A stretch of 64,000 nt of DNA from Bifiguratus adelaidae (GCA_002261195.1 MVBO01000078.1:1-64000), one strand, 5' to 3'. Positions 1-11,446 are shown, numbered from the stretch's first letter. Notes: generated by a model from the letters alone, not told the origin. Made by a program: numbers and translations.

Positions 1-1723
1 ATAGAGCTGATATCGGCTCGAGTGCGTTCATGAACATGTGAGGACCGGTGACGATGGGAGTGATATCGAGCCATTCTTCAAACAGCAACTGCGAGGAGTT
101 TTTGAATATCCTGCCAGAACCGTCTGGATGTATCGTGGTACGCGCAATATGCAGACAGAGGACCTGAGGGGGAGACGCGAGCATCGTCTGTTTGGTCAAG
201 TGGGAATTTCTTGCGTGCACAATTTGGATGCTGGAGGGTAATGGCTCTTCGATGTTCCTCTGCAAACGATACACAATTTCTCGCGCATTATTCTCGAATT
301 GCTTGCTCCTCGCCCGCACCTCGATGAGTTTCGCCCCGTTGGAATTGCTGACATCTTCCTCGAGTCCGGAGTAGGACATGCATTTCTCCAGCATGATTGT
401 CTCCTCTTTCAAGGCCTCCACTTCTCGTAATGTGGATTGCAGTGTTGTCCGTAGACTGCACCGCCGACAATGGGCATCTGACAGATGTTCCAATTGCACA
501 AATTGACGTAGACAGCCTTGCAAGCTGCATGTGGATGTTAGCGGTAAAGTGAGTTGAAGGTTGTCGAAAGTGAAATGCCGTATCGCCTCGGTATACCCGC
601 ACTTGACGCAACTAAGGCGACTGGCTAACAGACCAACAAGGGGGTTTCGCGCAAAGTTGTTGGTGGATGTTTTTTCTTGGCTGCTACTGCCTTGAGTGTC
701 GTTCAGGTTCACCGATTTGGATTGGATCGTATGCTTTTTGGCATCTGGCTGTAGAAGCCATTTCAATCCTGCCTGGTCTGTGGTGGCACTTTTGGATAGG
801 GCTTTAGCGTAGGCGAGTTCAGCAGTCACTGCTTCGCTTAGTGTCTGAAACAATTCTTGAGCGTCTTGCTGTTCCCGACTGATGAATAATTGCCGTCGCC
901 GCTCATGAAGATGTCGATCGGTAGGGATATTTATAGCATCGAATGTGACAGGCTTGCGCTGCAGAGCGTGAATAAGGGCGTGAGGTCGGATGGATGTTGG
1001 ATACCGTGTGGGCTTGTGGAGCAATCGTAGTGTTCGATATAAAGCTATGCTGACAGGAGCACTGGACTCACTACCTGATTTTGCATCCGGACGTTCACCG
1101 TGCTCGTCGATTAGGTCATGTAAAAAGGTATGCAGCGACCCCAAAGGCGACAATGCCTACAAAGGAAAGGTGCTATGAGTATCACATCGAGCCATACCGA
1201 ATCGAACGCAGTCACGTACCTGAAGCACAGAGTTGAGAAAACAACTATTGCCCACGTTTACGAGGCCATAACAATAGGCACCATCCTCCACGTTAGATGG
1301 ACCGATCGAGTCGCTCACCACATCGTCTAACTGCTTTTTGTAAAGCTCTGATTGCTGGTTTGAGGTAAAAAGCGAGTCGTAGAGGTCGACCTCATCCACC
1401 GTTGATACCCAGCCAAAGTGGTGCATAAGCTTCCGTAATACCGTAGAAAGACCGTTCAAACTCTCGTAAATGTAGATGTCTAGAGTGCTTCTGCCTTCAT
1501 CAACGGCCCGTGTATCCCAACCAAGCACTTTAGCGCTCCATGTGATGGGAAAGAGGACCAGTTGGATGAGCGCAGAAATCCACACCCCAAAGTCGATGCC
1601 GAGAGCGAGTAGTATAGCAATCAGTGATAAGCCGGACGTCAACAACTGAAAGACAAACGTGAGCCACTGCTGGTGCTGGCAAAAGTCAACCAAAGCCTCA
1701 AATGCGTAAGACAACCATGGCAT
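1..1723 (-). CDS. Ubiquitin C-terminal hydrolase with N-terminal membrane anchor (UBP1/USP30-like), 3' end cut by window
   Basis: A cysteine protease of the USP family that removes ubiquitin from proteins. Two hydrophobic helices lie within about the first 70 residues, so the enzyme is probably anchored in a membrane. The first exon (1723-1220) carries the Cys box (GLVNVGNSCFLNSVLQ). After a 63-nt intron, exon 2 (from 1156) holds the QQDAQELFQTL motif and the zinc-finger-like segment RLSCVKCGYTEAIRHF. Further on comes SPPQVLCLHIARTT, as usual for USPs. The region near the window start reads PDGSGRIFKN followed by LDITP, so the catalytic His part lies beyond the window. The anchor plus USP layout resembles yeast Ubp1 and animal USP30; which of the two is the better match is not decided. 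Its start codon faces that of the next gene across 41 bp. Confidence 0.85.
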
Positions 1724-1764
1724 GACGAATCAAAGACGTAGATTCCTTCTGCAAGCGTTATTTC

Positions 1765-3279
1765 ATGATGCAGCACGGAGCGCTCGTCAGACGCGAGAAT
1801 GAGTCTACATCGCAAGCTATCACGCTTTCCTCTTCGTCTGGAGACTCCAAGGCTGTGTCTACGGTAGTGGGTCGGGTAAGTGCTGTGCATGGGTGCATTG
1901 GCCCAAGTAATGCGTGTCATTAACATTGGGATTCCGTGGCATAGATTAAGAGGACCTCGGCTCTCCAAGCACCCATTATGCTACTCCAAGGTCACGAGGT
2001 AGGTGGACAAGGTCAGCTGGATAGAGATTAGAAAAGCTCAGTGCTTTACTACGTGTAGGGAGAAGTCTTTTCGACAAAGTTTGATCCTTCTGGCCAACAT
2101 ATCGCTTCGGCTTCCTTTGACAGGACGATTCGTAAGTACAGACGACTGCTATGAATGCTCAGAACATTGGCACTAACAATGGGCGCGTGTGCTCATCTAG
2201 TATTGTGGAATACCTATGGAGAATGTGAAAACTATGGACTCATCAAGGGTCATACGGGAGCGGTCATGGAAGTGCATTGGTCCCGCGATGCAGAGTACGT
2301 CTTGGCGCATGAGGGCGCATATAGCACAGCTCTGACGAACTTTCTACTGTTGCAGACGCTTGTATTCCTGCTCGACGGATACAACAGTAGGGATTTGGGA
2401 TGTGTCCACTGGTCAACGCATCAAGAAATGCAAAGGCCACAGTTCATTCGTAAATAGTTGCTCTCCGTCCAAGCGAGGTGGCGAGATTATCGCGTCTGGT
2501 TCAGATGATGGATGTGTAAAGGTGAGAGGAAACGCAGTGGCAAGCGCATGGGACTAATTTGAACGCTCCTTTTAGCTTTGGGATGCTCGGGAGAAATATG
2601 AGACAGATTCACTAGAGAGTCGATGGCAGGTGACATCAGTCTGCTTCAGTGAAGCAGGAGACCTTGTCTTTGCCGGCGGTCTCGATAACACGATATCCGT
2701 AAGTGTAAAATAGCTCTGCATGATGCTCTGACCTGACTTCCCCGGTGTGATATTCAGGTTTGGGATTTGCGCAAAAAGCAAGTCGCGTACACACTAAAGG
2801 GACACCATGATACAATAACAGGACTCGCTCTTTCTCCAGATGGTTCCTATCTTCTCAGTAATTCCATGGATAACACAGGTGAGTCAACATGCAAGGCGGC
2901 TTTGACATAGTCTCATGGAGATGCAGTGAAAATGTGGGATGTTAAACCTTTTGCACCGGCTGATCGATGCGTCAAGACGTTTGAGGGTAAGTAAGCCATG
3001 CCATAAACGGTCGTATGCATGCTAACGCTTTGAGCAGGGGCCCCTCACGGTTTTGAAAAGACATTGATACGGCCATGCTGGAATCCTTCCGGGACGCAAA
3101 TAGCAAGCGGATCTGCGGATAGAACGCTGGTGATCTGGGATGTGGACAGCCGACAGATCAAATACAAATTACCAGGACACAAGGGATGTGTGAATGCGGT
3201 TGACTGGCATCCCAAAGAGCCTATTGTCGTGTCTGGCAGCACAGATAGAACATTGTTCCTGGGCGAGGTCAATGAATGA
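1765..3279 (+). CDS. SNRNP40: U5 snRNP 40 kDa WD40 protein (SNRNP40)
   Basis: WD40 beta-propeller of the U5 snRNP, a structural part of the spliceosome. Nine exons (1765-1875, 1945-1998, 2059-2131, 2201-2294, 2356-2521, 2576-2698, 2758-2878, 2927-2986, 3038-3279) give 347 residues. The second exon encodes LQAPIMLLQGHEG, nearly identical to the human protein at the start of its propeller; this is why the start was moved upstream of the internal Met at 1978. Seven WD repeats follow, with LLWNTYG, IWDVSTGQ, GSDDGCVKLWD, SMDNTVKMWD and a final KLPGHKGCVNAVDWHP. The C-terminus (LFLGEVNE) matches the end of the human protein, so the gene looks complete. The exact N-terminus (ATG 1765 or 1768) is uncertain. 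Confidence 0.93.
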
Positions 3280-3701
3280 ACGAAATTGTACCATATAGGG
3301 TGGCTTTTGAAGTCACGTGCAATACAAAAATTATGGGTTAGGGGTAGCACGGCAGCGTAAGGACGTTCGATGGAGCTTTCATGTTTCCTTCTCTCTCTCC
3401 ACGCCAGTAAATGTAAGTATTTGCGGTGATGATCTACATGCAGATGGGGCAAATGGCTGCCATTGACACAGCAGACGAGTGAATGATGGGCTATGATGGA
3501 TGGATTGGATGGATGGACCACTAGACGTTTTCGGATGCTGCGTCGAAGCCACCCAAAGATCAATGTTGCATCATCAGGCCTACGCTTGTTCATGTGTTTG
3601 CATCACCCTCAGTCTGCAGTCTCAGCATTGCAAAGCAAATCCTTACTCACACTTTCTTGTCTCTTTAGCCTTATTGATTACCCAAACAGCGATCATACAA
3701 G
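3280..3701 (+). promoter_or_regulatory. RPS22 upstream region with CACGTG box and telobox-like motif
   Basis: A gene-free interval upstream of RPS22. It holds a CACGTG E-box at 3314-3319 and, 15 bp further on, a telomere-like GGGTTAGGGG at 3335-3344. A short ATGG-type tandem repeat lies at about 3494-3517. In Candida albicans and other fungi ribosomal protein genes are controlled by Cbf1 (CACGTG) and Tbf1 (TTAGGG-type telobox), so the pairing is what an ancestral fungal ribosomal protein promoter would look like. That these sites act on RPS22 is inferred from sequence and position only. Confidence 0.5.
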
Positions 3702-4351
3702 ATGGTCAGGATTTCTGTGCTCAACGATTGTTTGAACAACATCGTCAATGCTGAAAAGCGTGGCAAGCGCCAAGTGCTCATTCGTCCTTCCTCAAAAGTC
3801 ATTGTCAAATTCCTGTCTGTCATGCAAAAGCACTGTAAGTACCTTGTGACCAGGTCGAGTGGGATGAGTGCCGTCTTTGTGACGGGTCGAAGTTATAACT
3901 GGACGATGTCGGACAAGTTTGTCTCTATGGACCTTCGTTTTTTAAGGCTTCGACATATCAACACCGAGTACTTACACTGTGAATGATGTTTGGTATCATT
4001 CATTTGTTTACGTCTTCGGGACATGCCATGGCGTGGATTGAGATTGGGACAAGACGTGGTGAATCTAATGACTAACTCGTTTGTCCTGTAGCTTACATTG
4101 ACGCCTTTGAGGAAATTGATGATCACCGTAGCGGCAAAATTGTCATTCAACTCAATGGACGCCTCAACAAGTGTGGTGTCATCTCCCCTCGCTTCAACAT
4201 CAAGATTGCCGACCTCGAGAAGTGGACCAGCAACTTGCTACCCTCCCGTCAATTTGGCTATTTGGTCTTGACCACCTCAGCCGGTATCATGGACCATGAG
4301 GAGGCCCGAAGAAAGCACACGGGAGGCAAAATTTTGGGATACTTCTACTAG
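3702..4351 (+). CDS. RPS22: 40S ribosomal protein S22 (uS8, RPS15A)
   Basis: Small-subunit ribosomal protein uS8. Two exons, 3702-3834 and 4092-4351, give exactly 130 residues, the length of yeast Rps22. The protein is almost invariant: [20 protein letters not shown] at the N-terminus, then [19 protein letters not shown] and [19 protein letters not shown]. The single intron of 257 nt is about five times longer than the other introns here and contains an H/ACA snoRNA-like fold (separate entry). The gene uses a TAG stop. Confidence 0.98.
3854..4026 (+). ncRNA. H/ACA snoRNA-like RNA in the RPS22 intron (possible snR44 counterpart)
   Basis: The RPS22 intron shows the order expected of an H/ACA guide RNA. 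The 5' hairpin is closed by GTCGA (3854-3858) pairing with TCGAC (3950-3954). A hinge with an H-box match ATATCA (ANANNA, 3955-3960) follows. The 3' hairpin has a lower stem CCGAG (3964-3968) with TTCGG (4015-4019), internal-loop pocket strands, and an upper stem GAATGAT (3981-3987) with ATCATTC (3995-4001). One base later comes ACA (4021-4023). In S. cerevisiae the H/ACA snoRNA snR44 lies in an intron of RPS22B, which makes the location telling. I did not assign target uridines. The 5' hairpin is about 100 nt, rather long, so its inner fold is unsure. Confidence 0.6.
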
Positions 4352-4613
4352 ATGTATCTTTTAAAATACATGTTCAAAACAGATGAATTACACATGCCTC
4401 TCGCTATTCTATCGTCCGAATAACACATGCGATCGCGTACTGGAGAGAGAGATATATATAATCCGCTGCGAGACAATTGATTTCATAACCCGAATGAGTT
4501 TGCACAGTGAGAAAGCACAATTATTCGTCACAGGAGGGTATCTATTGGCTAAAGGTGTATCTACTAGGCTCGAAGAGCCACATATGATCACATGACACGA
4601 TACATGGGATGGT

Positions 4614-5936
4614 CTAGTGAAGTCTAACTTGAGGCGGTCGAATTTGCACGTCTACAGACAAAATCGCATCGTCCTCTTTCAAGTCAAAATATTCTAACGA
4701 CGGCGCTTGTCTGGCCGTGGATATCCGCCTTATAAACTCAATGATCGCGCGATTGTTGAGATCCAAGGCAAGGACTGGATCAATCGTGCCACCGACCGAT
4801 TTGACGTACTTGACAAAGCCCCAGAACAAGACAAGTATGTCAGCTTGACTTTGGTGACGACTGCCTTCAATGTGCATAAGGATTGAACGGTCCCTGACGC
4901 TAGGCACATCGAGGAGCTTCTGCAAGTCGTTAAAGTTGGAGGACCAGTCGGTGAATTGCTCAGAATTGATGGCGATGAAGGGATGAAGGATAGGGTTGGG
5001 TTCTTCTGGATAGATGAGCGCACCGCACCAGGTGTCTAGTAGTACGCCGCAGGATATGGGCGCATCGGGAATACGGAGTGTTTCGAGCTGTTGGCCAGAA
5101 GATATTTAGAAGCCGCAAAACTAGAACGATCAGGGCCCTAGCTTACCGCTGTGGCTCCGCCAAAGCTGTGTCCAGATACGACAATGTTTTCTAGATCGAG
5201 CTTGCCTACCCAATGCTCGACGAGCGAATCTTGAATAGTATTGTTCGAGGTATTGAGATATCTTAGAAACTGGATGCACTGATCTACTTCTGATAAGCGA
5301 TACCTGAGTTGTTGAATACGAAAAGCGGTAGTGCTGGGATCACCCCACTTTGTCGTAGGTGGAGGAACATACATGACCAGATTCTCGCAGCCTACAGCCT
5401 TGGCGCAACTCGCTGATCCGTCTCGATGTTCTATAGCGCATACAATGAAGCCGTGGGATGCCATCTCGGTGCAAAAAGCCGTATAGATGACTCGATTACC
5501 GCCTAAACCGTGGCTAAAGATCATGACAGGAAACTTTTGGATATCGGGGTGTGGTTCAGCATCGAGCCATGCCTGCGCAGGGTGTTAAAAGAGCACGGAA
5601 ACCCGTAAACGTTCGTACCTGAGACTTGTAGGTCGAGGCGGTCGCAGCAAGTGGCCAAATAACCCAAGGCTTGATGCCACCAAACTCTCCCATAGCTGTA
5701 CCATACCGCGTCGAAGGCAGCCAGTACGCCCTCTCTCTTTTCCGCCCTGTGTCCGCAATGGGATAGAACAGGCGCATGAAGCAACCTCTCGCCGGAAGCT
5801 CATAGGGTAAAACTCCAGGCTTTGGTGAGGTGTGGTGAGCGACATTCACCTGCGCGGCCTTAGCGCTCTCTGGAACCCACTCATAATCGTGGCAACCAAC
5901 GCGAAAAGCGCCGTTGAGTTTAGGTAAACGAGACAT
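4614..5936 (-). CDS. Platelet-activating factor acetylhydrolase-like serine lipase (isoform II / plasma PAF-AH family)
   Basis: Alpha/beta hydrolase expected to remove short or oxidised acyl groups from phospholipids. Three exons (5936-5619, 5572-5147, 5087-4614) give 405 residues. Family signatures are FMRLFYPIAD near residue 55, the oxyanion region FPVMIFSHGLGGNR, FIVCAIEHRDGSAS and the nucleophile elbow SGHSFGGAT. The C-terminal part contains FTDWSSNF and the likely acid/His region around GSRHQSQAD. I see no clear signal peptide, so the enzyme is probably intracellular. Its start lies 83 bp downstream of the XPF stop on the same strand. The exact lipid substrate cannot be told from sequence. 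Confidence 0.9.
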
Positions 5937-6019
5937 AGGGAAGCAAAAGCAAAGGAAGAGGTCTATAAGATACAGCTATATACAATGACGAGATCTGGGA
6001 ACACTCCGATCGATCGAAT

Positions 6020-9000
6020 TCATGCTTTGGTGTTTGTGTTTATGAAATCGAGGACGCGCCTTGCATTCTCATGGCCAATGATTGCTCCCATGTCCTCTAG
6101 AGACATATCTGCAAGTTCACGTAGACTCTCCACCTTGTTCATGATCAAGCGATAGTTTTGAAAGGTGATACCGGGTATACTACGCAAAATGTCCTAACCA
6201 TGACGATCAGTGAGTGAGGCTCTAGGCTTGGAAAGAGTGACCTACCTGTGGCGTGAGGTTGAAGGTACTGTCAATGTCTTCAGCGTCTTGCAAGCCAACA
6301 AGCACAGCCTTATCAGGATCAGGCTCCTCCTGACTCGCCTTCAAATCTTCGAATATCTCTGCTGTAGCATATGGGCTACTTGACCAAATGTATCGGAGTT
6401 TGGGAAAGGAGAGGGAGAGTAGGACCAGTTTGGATGACAGATCGGTCATGGTAATGTCGGCTTTCATGTCGGATAGGGACTGCAGCAATTGTTGAGATCC
6501 GGTTGTTCACATATCGCTCAGGGATTTCCACTCAACTTACCTGTAATGAGAATGATTTGTGCTGGTCGAATTCAATCAGGAGAATGTTATCCTTGTAATA
6601 AGCGGACATTGTCACGCATTGCGTATATCTAGAGTAATATACATCAGTCCTGCATGTTGCTCGTGTCATATCCACTTACAAGCGCCCCGAATTAAAACTT
6701 CCAATCAAATCTGATATACTCTTTCGCTCAACGCACATGGTAGGACTGAGAATGTAATCGGCAACTTGAAGAGTACATGGAACGATCTCCATGCCTTGGG
6801 CGTGCAAAATTGGTGGTAATGACGAGCGGAACTCTCGCATATCGACAATGACCTTTAGCGGAACTCAGTACACTCAACCACTGCCTTCACCTAGAGCTTA
6901 CCTTTGGAGGTCCGGCATTTTGTATGCGACCCCCGCCTGCTATACGTGTATTGAGCGTCTTGAGAAACAAGTCTTCTGGTTTGCGTCGATTAGGTTCTGT
7001 GAACGGAATTGCCATGATCTACACGAAGACGGATGGCAATTGTCAACGATCGCTGACAACACATCGAGTTGTAAACTCACCGAACGCTCTCGTATGAGCT
7101 TTTCGAATGCTTCCTTCTCCTTGCGTACATTGGAGAGGTATCGTTGCTCTTCGACTGAATTATTGTACACCATAAAGTAAACTCGCACCGGAATTTCGGG
7201 ATATAACACTCTATAAACCTATCGAACGTGCTCAATGATGATGGCCATTGGTATCGATGTGATAGCCTACCTCAACGCGTCGAATAAACGCTGGGTCCGG
7301 ATCGTACATGATGATGAAGCGCGGACGTACTTGCTCGAGGAAGCCATCATCTTTATCTCCTTGATACGGTCGCACAATGATGAGTGAGGATGCTGGTAGG
7401 ACCGAAAATTGTTGGCTAAACTCTTGTTCGTCATAGGCATATTGCTCCTCTGCCGCAGCATCTTTGCTTTCCTCGCCATTCACGCCGTTGCTTTCATTGC
7501 TAATTCCGTTCGCATTCAGGCTGCGGACAAGAGAAGTTAGCATGATCAACTGGGTACCAGTCAACCTACAATGAGGCTAATTCCCGCGCTTCTTGATCGA
7601 GTTCGTCCATGTTTCTACGCGTAGAATGCAAGCCGGCAGCCGCCGCTGCTGAACCGCCCCGAACGCGCCGGCGTTTATTCGGGGGTGGAACGCCAGGCCC
7701 GCGATGAGGTCGTTGGCCCTCTTGGGGGGGTGTTGAACCCTGACCGTTACTTTGTTTGTCCTTTTCAAATATGTTTTGCTTAACTTTAGCGATTCCCGTC
7801 TTCCATCGAAAGTAATTCTTCAAGAGTCGACGCAACATTGGTTGGCCACCTGAGCCTCCTAATCCTTTGCCAAGGTGCATCGTGGATAAATACTCGCGTA
7901 ATTGCAAACACGTCCGTTCGTCCTCTACGAGTATGACGACGGTGTTTTCATGATTTCTGCCTGAATTTGATCGGTCAGCGCATGTTCAAGAGCGATAGCC
8001 TCACATACCAAGAGAGTCCCCGTGTATGTCCGCTTGTATTTCATCTAGCACGTCATGCAGTAGGCCCCACTTTGGTTGCTCCTCCAATACGGGAACGATG
8101 GATGGCGGAAAATCTTTGTAGGTATTGGGGGTTTCGGATTCCACTTTTGCTACGCCTCTGTACACTCGATCTTTCGAGGTCTGCGTACCACAGAGTCAGC
8201 AATGCTACAAACAAGGTCCGTGTTCGTGGTCAGCTTACCGTGAAGAGAGTATCGGCTGCTTCCATAAACAGCCATGGTGATTGCTGATTGCGACTTTGAC
8301 TTTCTGCGCTACCGCTGCTGGCCAAAACGGTCTCAATGAAGCTATTGAAAGTGACACAATCATATTCAACCAGATAGCTATGCGAATGATCATGAGTGCT
8401 CGTCTTTGACCGAAGAATCGAACATACCTCAGTAACCTTCGCAACGTCTTTAGGTCGCCAACGAGCTGCTTGGTCTTGAAACCCACTCTATGCCAAATCG
8501 GGTCAAGTTGCTGTCGAATGATGGCATCAAAGGACTTGAAAAGCGCATTTTCGACGGTAAACTCCTCCACATCCACCTATAGCATCCACTTTAGATACAT
8601 ACATGTGAGGTTGATCTGAAGTCGCTTCACATACCGTAGGACAGGACCGCCTCAACTCTGATAAGCACGCGTCCATGCACTCTATGATAGCATGCTGAAT
8701 GCTTTCCATGTTGTCGGAAAGCGGCTGACGAAGCTCAATCACATCTGCTTTGTATACTTCTAGAGTGTGGGAGACGGTCAAATGGAATCTGTTCATGTCG
8801 AGGTCAATTTATAATACGCAGATATAACGTGTGGTACTCGACATTACCTTGGCCATAAATGAACCTTTCTCAACATCAAGTTCTTGAGTGTATTTTGCAG
8901 AGGTGCAAACCCGGTAACGAATGACTCTGGCGCATCACTGAATGCTTTGATAAATCCTTCCTGGACAGCGCAAAAGAATAAGCGCCACTGCTTAAATGTA

Positions 9001-9568
9001 TTCCATAGGATATTTACGGTATTGCCTTCACGATACAATCGCAAGATAAACGCCTCCATAGAGGTTTCGCTGACTCTACATTAATCCATAGCTGTTAAAC
9101 CGCAAATAAGGTCAATAAGAGACATTCCACTTACCGATGAGCATTCATTACCAATATTCCGGTTATAAGATGGATCGGAATCCGTTTCAGAAGCATGTCT
9201 ACGGCCAATATCCTGGATGTTACAGACATGACACCACCGGCCCGATATATTTCGTTCCTGTTGGCTATCAGCAAGTGCTAATTGCTAAAATAAGCTTACC
9301 TCTGTTCCGCAGGCGTCTCGTATTCGATTCTACGTAGACCAAGACCCGGCGCAACCCTTTCATGAGCTTCGCTCTCCATGTCCTCCTGAAGTGCCTCCTC
9401 CTCGTCAGCCTGCAAATTCAGTATAATGACCAAGTTTTGCGGCTCGTCATAAATGCGGAGTATCGTCGACTGTATTCTACGTAGGCCCAGCCCACGTCCC
9501 AGTATAAGTAAGCCATCTTCTGCCAACAGCTCGGTAATGATTTCTCTATGGTAGGCCAACTGGGACAT
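6020..9568 (-). CDS. RAD1: XPF/Rad1 structure-specific DNA repair endonuclease, catalytic subunit
   Basis: Catalytic half of the XPF-ERCC1 (Rad1-Rad10) nuclease that cuts 5' of les 3'-flap-type junctions in nucleotide excision and crosslink repair. It starts at [15 protein letters not shown], matching the XPF N-terminus. The helicase-like part follows ([27 protein letters not shown], then [12 protein letters not shown]). The linker is followed by [20 protein letters not shown] and [19 protein letters not shown]. The ERCC4 nuclease core is intact: [13 protein letters not shown], then VADYILSP and [12 protein letters not shown], with the metal-binding ERK residues. A C-terminal helix-hairpin-helix region is present ([29 protein letters not shown]). 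The gene is split by many short introns that I did not all resolve, so residue numbers are not given. Confidence 0.93.
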
Positions 9569-9735
9569 AAGTTGCTGCGGCGCGTTTTGCAAATTTGTGA
9601 CTATTTCCTTCGCTTTGGAGCGTGTTTGAATGCATGCTCAATCGATCAATGCGCTTGGTTGGAAGCAATTATAGGGTGCAGCTAACTATCCGATGTTACA
9701 ACAGATGAAGACAGGAGGCAAAAAAAAAAAAGAAC

Positions 9736-9806
9736 GCTGCCGACAGGGTTCGAACCTGCGATCCTCCGCTCCGGGGGCGGATGTGTTACCACTCCACCAC
9801 GACAGC
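9736..9806 (-). tRNA. tRNA-Arg, anticodon CCG, with C33 in place of U33
   Basis: A 71-nt cloverleaf without intron. The acceptor stem is GCTGTCG/CGGCAGC with one G-T wobble. The D arm has a short loop. The anticodon stem TCCGC/GCGGA encloses the loop CCCCGGA. The T arm is GCAGG-TTCGAAC-CCTGT. Position 34-36 reads CCG, decoding arginine CGG codons. Position 33 is C rather than the nearly universal U. A run of twelve T on the coding strand (A at 9720-9731 on +) follows the 3' end, a good RNA polymerase III terminator. Apart from base 33 nothing suggests decay. Confidence 0.85.
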
Positions 9807-10149
9807 ATCAATCAAAAATTTTTCCGTCAGCAGATCACATCCTATGTTTCGACCCCTAACCCAGGTTCTAACCCTAATATTTCCTTTCAGTATGCTCGTT
9901 CATTTTCCTTATATATGGTATCGCAAATCAAGACATGGCACCTTACCGTCAGATGACAATCATAGTGTTCATGTGCAAGGCCAAATCAATGCCCTTTATC
10001 AAGAAAGTCTTTGAGCGGATTCACCTTATATTCATCGAATGACACCCATATCAAAAGATCTGGTGACGTCGCAATACATGAGACCCACGAGGTCGTGGAG
10101 CAATGACTTGTCCCTGGGTCCGTCCTCAGTCGTCACTTTGAAACACTTA
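9807..10149. other. Gene-free interval with CCCTAA telobox-like motifs
   Basis: No coding region is supported here. Two telomere-like motifs in the CCCTAA orientation lie at 9853-9862 and 9869-9877. The rest shows no recognisable structure, though the extreme 3' end of the decayed FunK1 kinase may reach into it. Confidence 0.45.
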
Positions 10150-11446
10150 CTCAAGGAATAAATGAATGCCAGAAACATTTTTGGATCTGGCTACCCTATG
10201 AAGCTCTTTCGCGTGGGCGGCCGTCGGTATCTTGCCAACATAACTTGAGGACAAGCTGTTCCGTTTGGCCAGTTGGGCGTACGTCAGTGACACCATATAC
10301 TCGTGTACTGCGACCCTTGATGGAAATGGCTCGATAACATGGTTGTGGACTAGATGTGGTCATTGTCATATTGAATTAGTTTAACATCGGGGCCAGTGTA
10401 GGTAGTTTCTGGCTCTTGACCGCAAGCTGAACCGTGCGTGCGACGTCCTTGAGCACCATAGTGGGATCTTCGCCAAGCCCTTGCCCAGAAGCCGAGCAGA
10501 GCCCAGAGAAAATTCGCGCAAAGTCGATCGCACTATCATGTGTGCGGATGTCGAATCCTTGATTTACCACACCGCCTTGTATCAACTCGCATGAACACCC
10601 AACGGTAATCCCAGCGCCATAAAAGACAATGGCATATCGCCGCCTAGGCTGTGCTATTATGAGAGCATGTAGGTATTTGAGTGCATCCTTTCTAGCGTCT
10701 TTGAGATTGGTACTCTTGCACTATGTACAATGCCAATGCGCCGAGGACCAATTGATGGTAGAAAATTCAATAGGGGTGAATTACTCCCGCTGGTTATCGC
10801 TAATCTGAACGATGGCTTTTAAGGTTGGTTTAGAGAATGCAGTTCATAACGCGATTTGGAAATTGTAAGCAGAACGATGGAATATGCCTATCGAAGAGGA
10901 TGGAGCAAATATTGTTAATTGGCGACTGATCTTCTTGTCGCGAAGTTGCCGTCCGTTGAGCGCCGACTCTACCCTGAATTTGCTACGATTGGTTGTCAGG
11001 TATTGCCGACTCCATTGAACCCATTGTCCTCCTCTTATTTCCAGCACGTGAGCAGAGATATACCCAATTTGCCGCAAAAGACGATTCCAAACCCCACAGA
11101 ACTCGTAGCGAAGTTCCGGGTAGTCGTGCCCACTAGAGCTTCAAGCGGCTTGGATTTCATCCATAACGATGGTCCGACGTGACAGAGAATCCATCCACAA
11201 TAGACCGATATTTGCCTGCCCTATTTCGATTGCTCGCTGACTGCGCTTGACGTTGTGCAATCAAGGTCCAATCCGAGAGAGATAGAGCCTGGATGTTTAG
11301 ATCGATGTACCCATCAGCATTGACAAGACATCACCCAGCCATCCTTTCTCCACCTTGCTTGAGCTGAAGAGTCGCTTGATAAACAATTGAAGCGAGAAAG
11401 AGTGATGGTCAAGAAAACAGAGGACGTCGTCACGAATTCGCCTCAT
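10150..11446 (-). pseudogene. Decayed or heavily split fungal-type protein kinase (FunK1 family)
   Basis: The minus strand carries recognisable pieces of a FunK1 kinase in the right order. A likely N-terminal part begins near 11446 (MRRIRDDVLCFLDHH). The middle part at about 10720-10376 reads RRRYAIVFYGAGITVGCS, then GFDIRTHDSAIDFARIFSG and LGEDPTM, which fits the FunK1 N-lobe pattern (RRF..G, FDI, F.RI..G, LG.DPT). Next, at about 10340-10190, comes the hallmark GRSTRVYGVTD followed by LVLKLCWQD, matching the family's GRGTRV...VLKDSW. These pieces lie in different frames with stops between them and I could not join all of them with convincing introns. The conserved HRDIS catalytic loop was not found. 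A pseudogene is the simplest reading; a divergent multi-intron gene remains possible. FunK1 genes are multicopy in many fungi. Confidence 0.5.

Noticed and set aside
10376-10720. GAGIT-containing segment looked like a sirtuin NAD-binding motif
   Set aside because: The following residues lack the sirtuin GIPDFRS pattern, while the surrounding FDI, F.RI..G and LG.DPT spacing and the downstream GRSTRV...LVLK motif fit FunK1 kinases.
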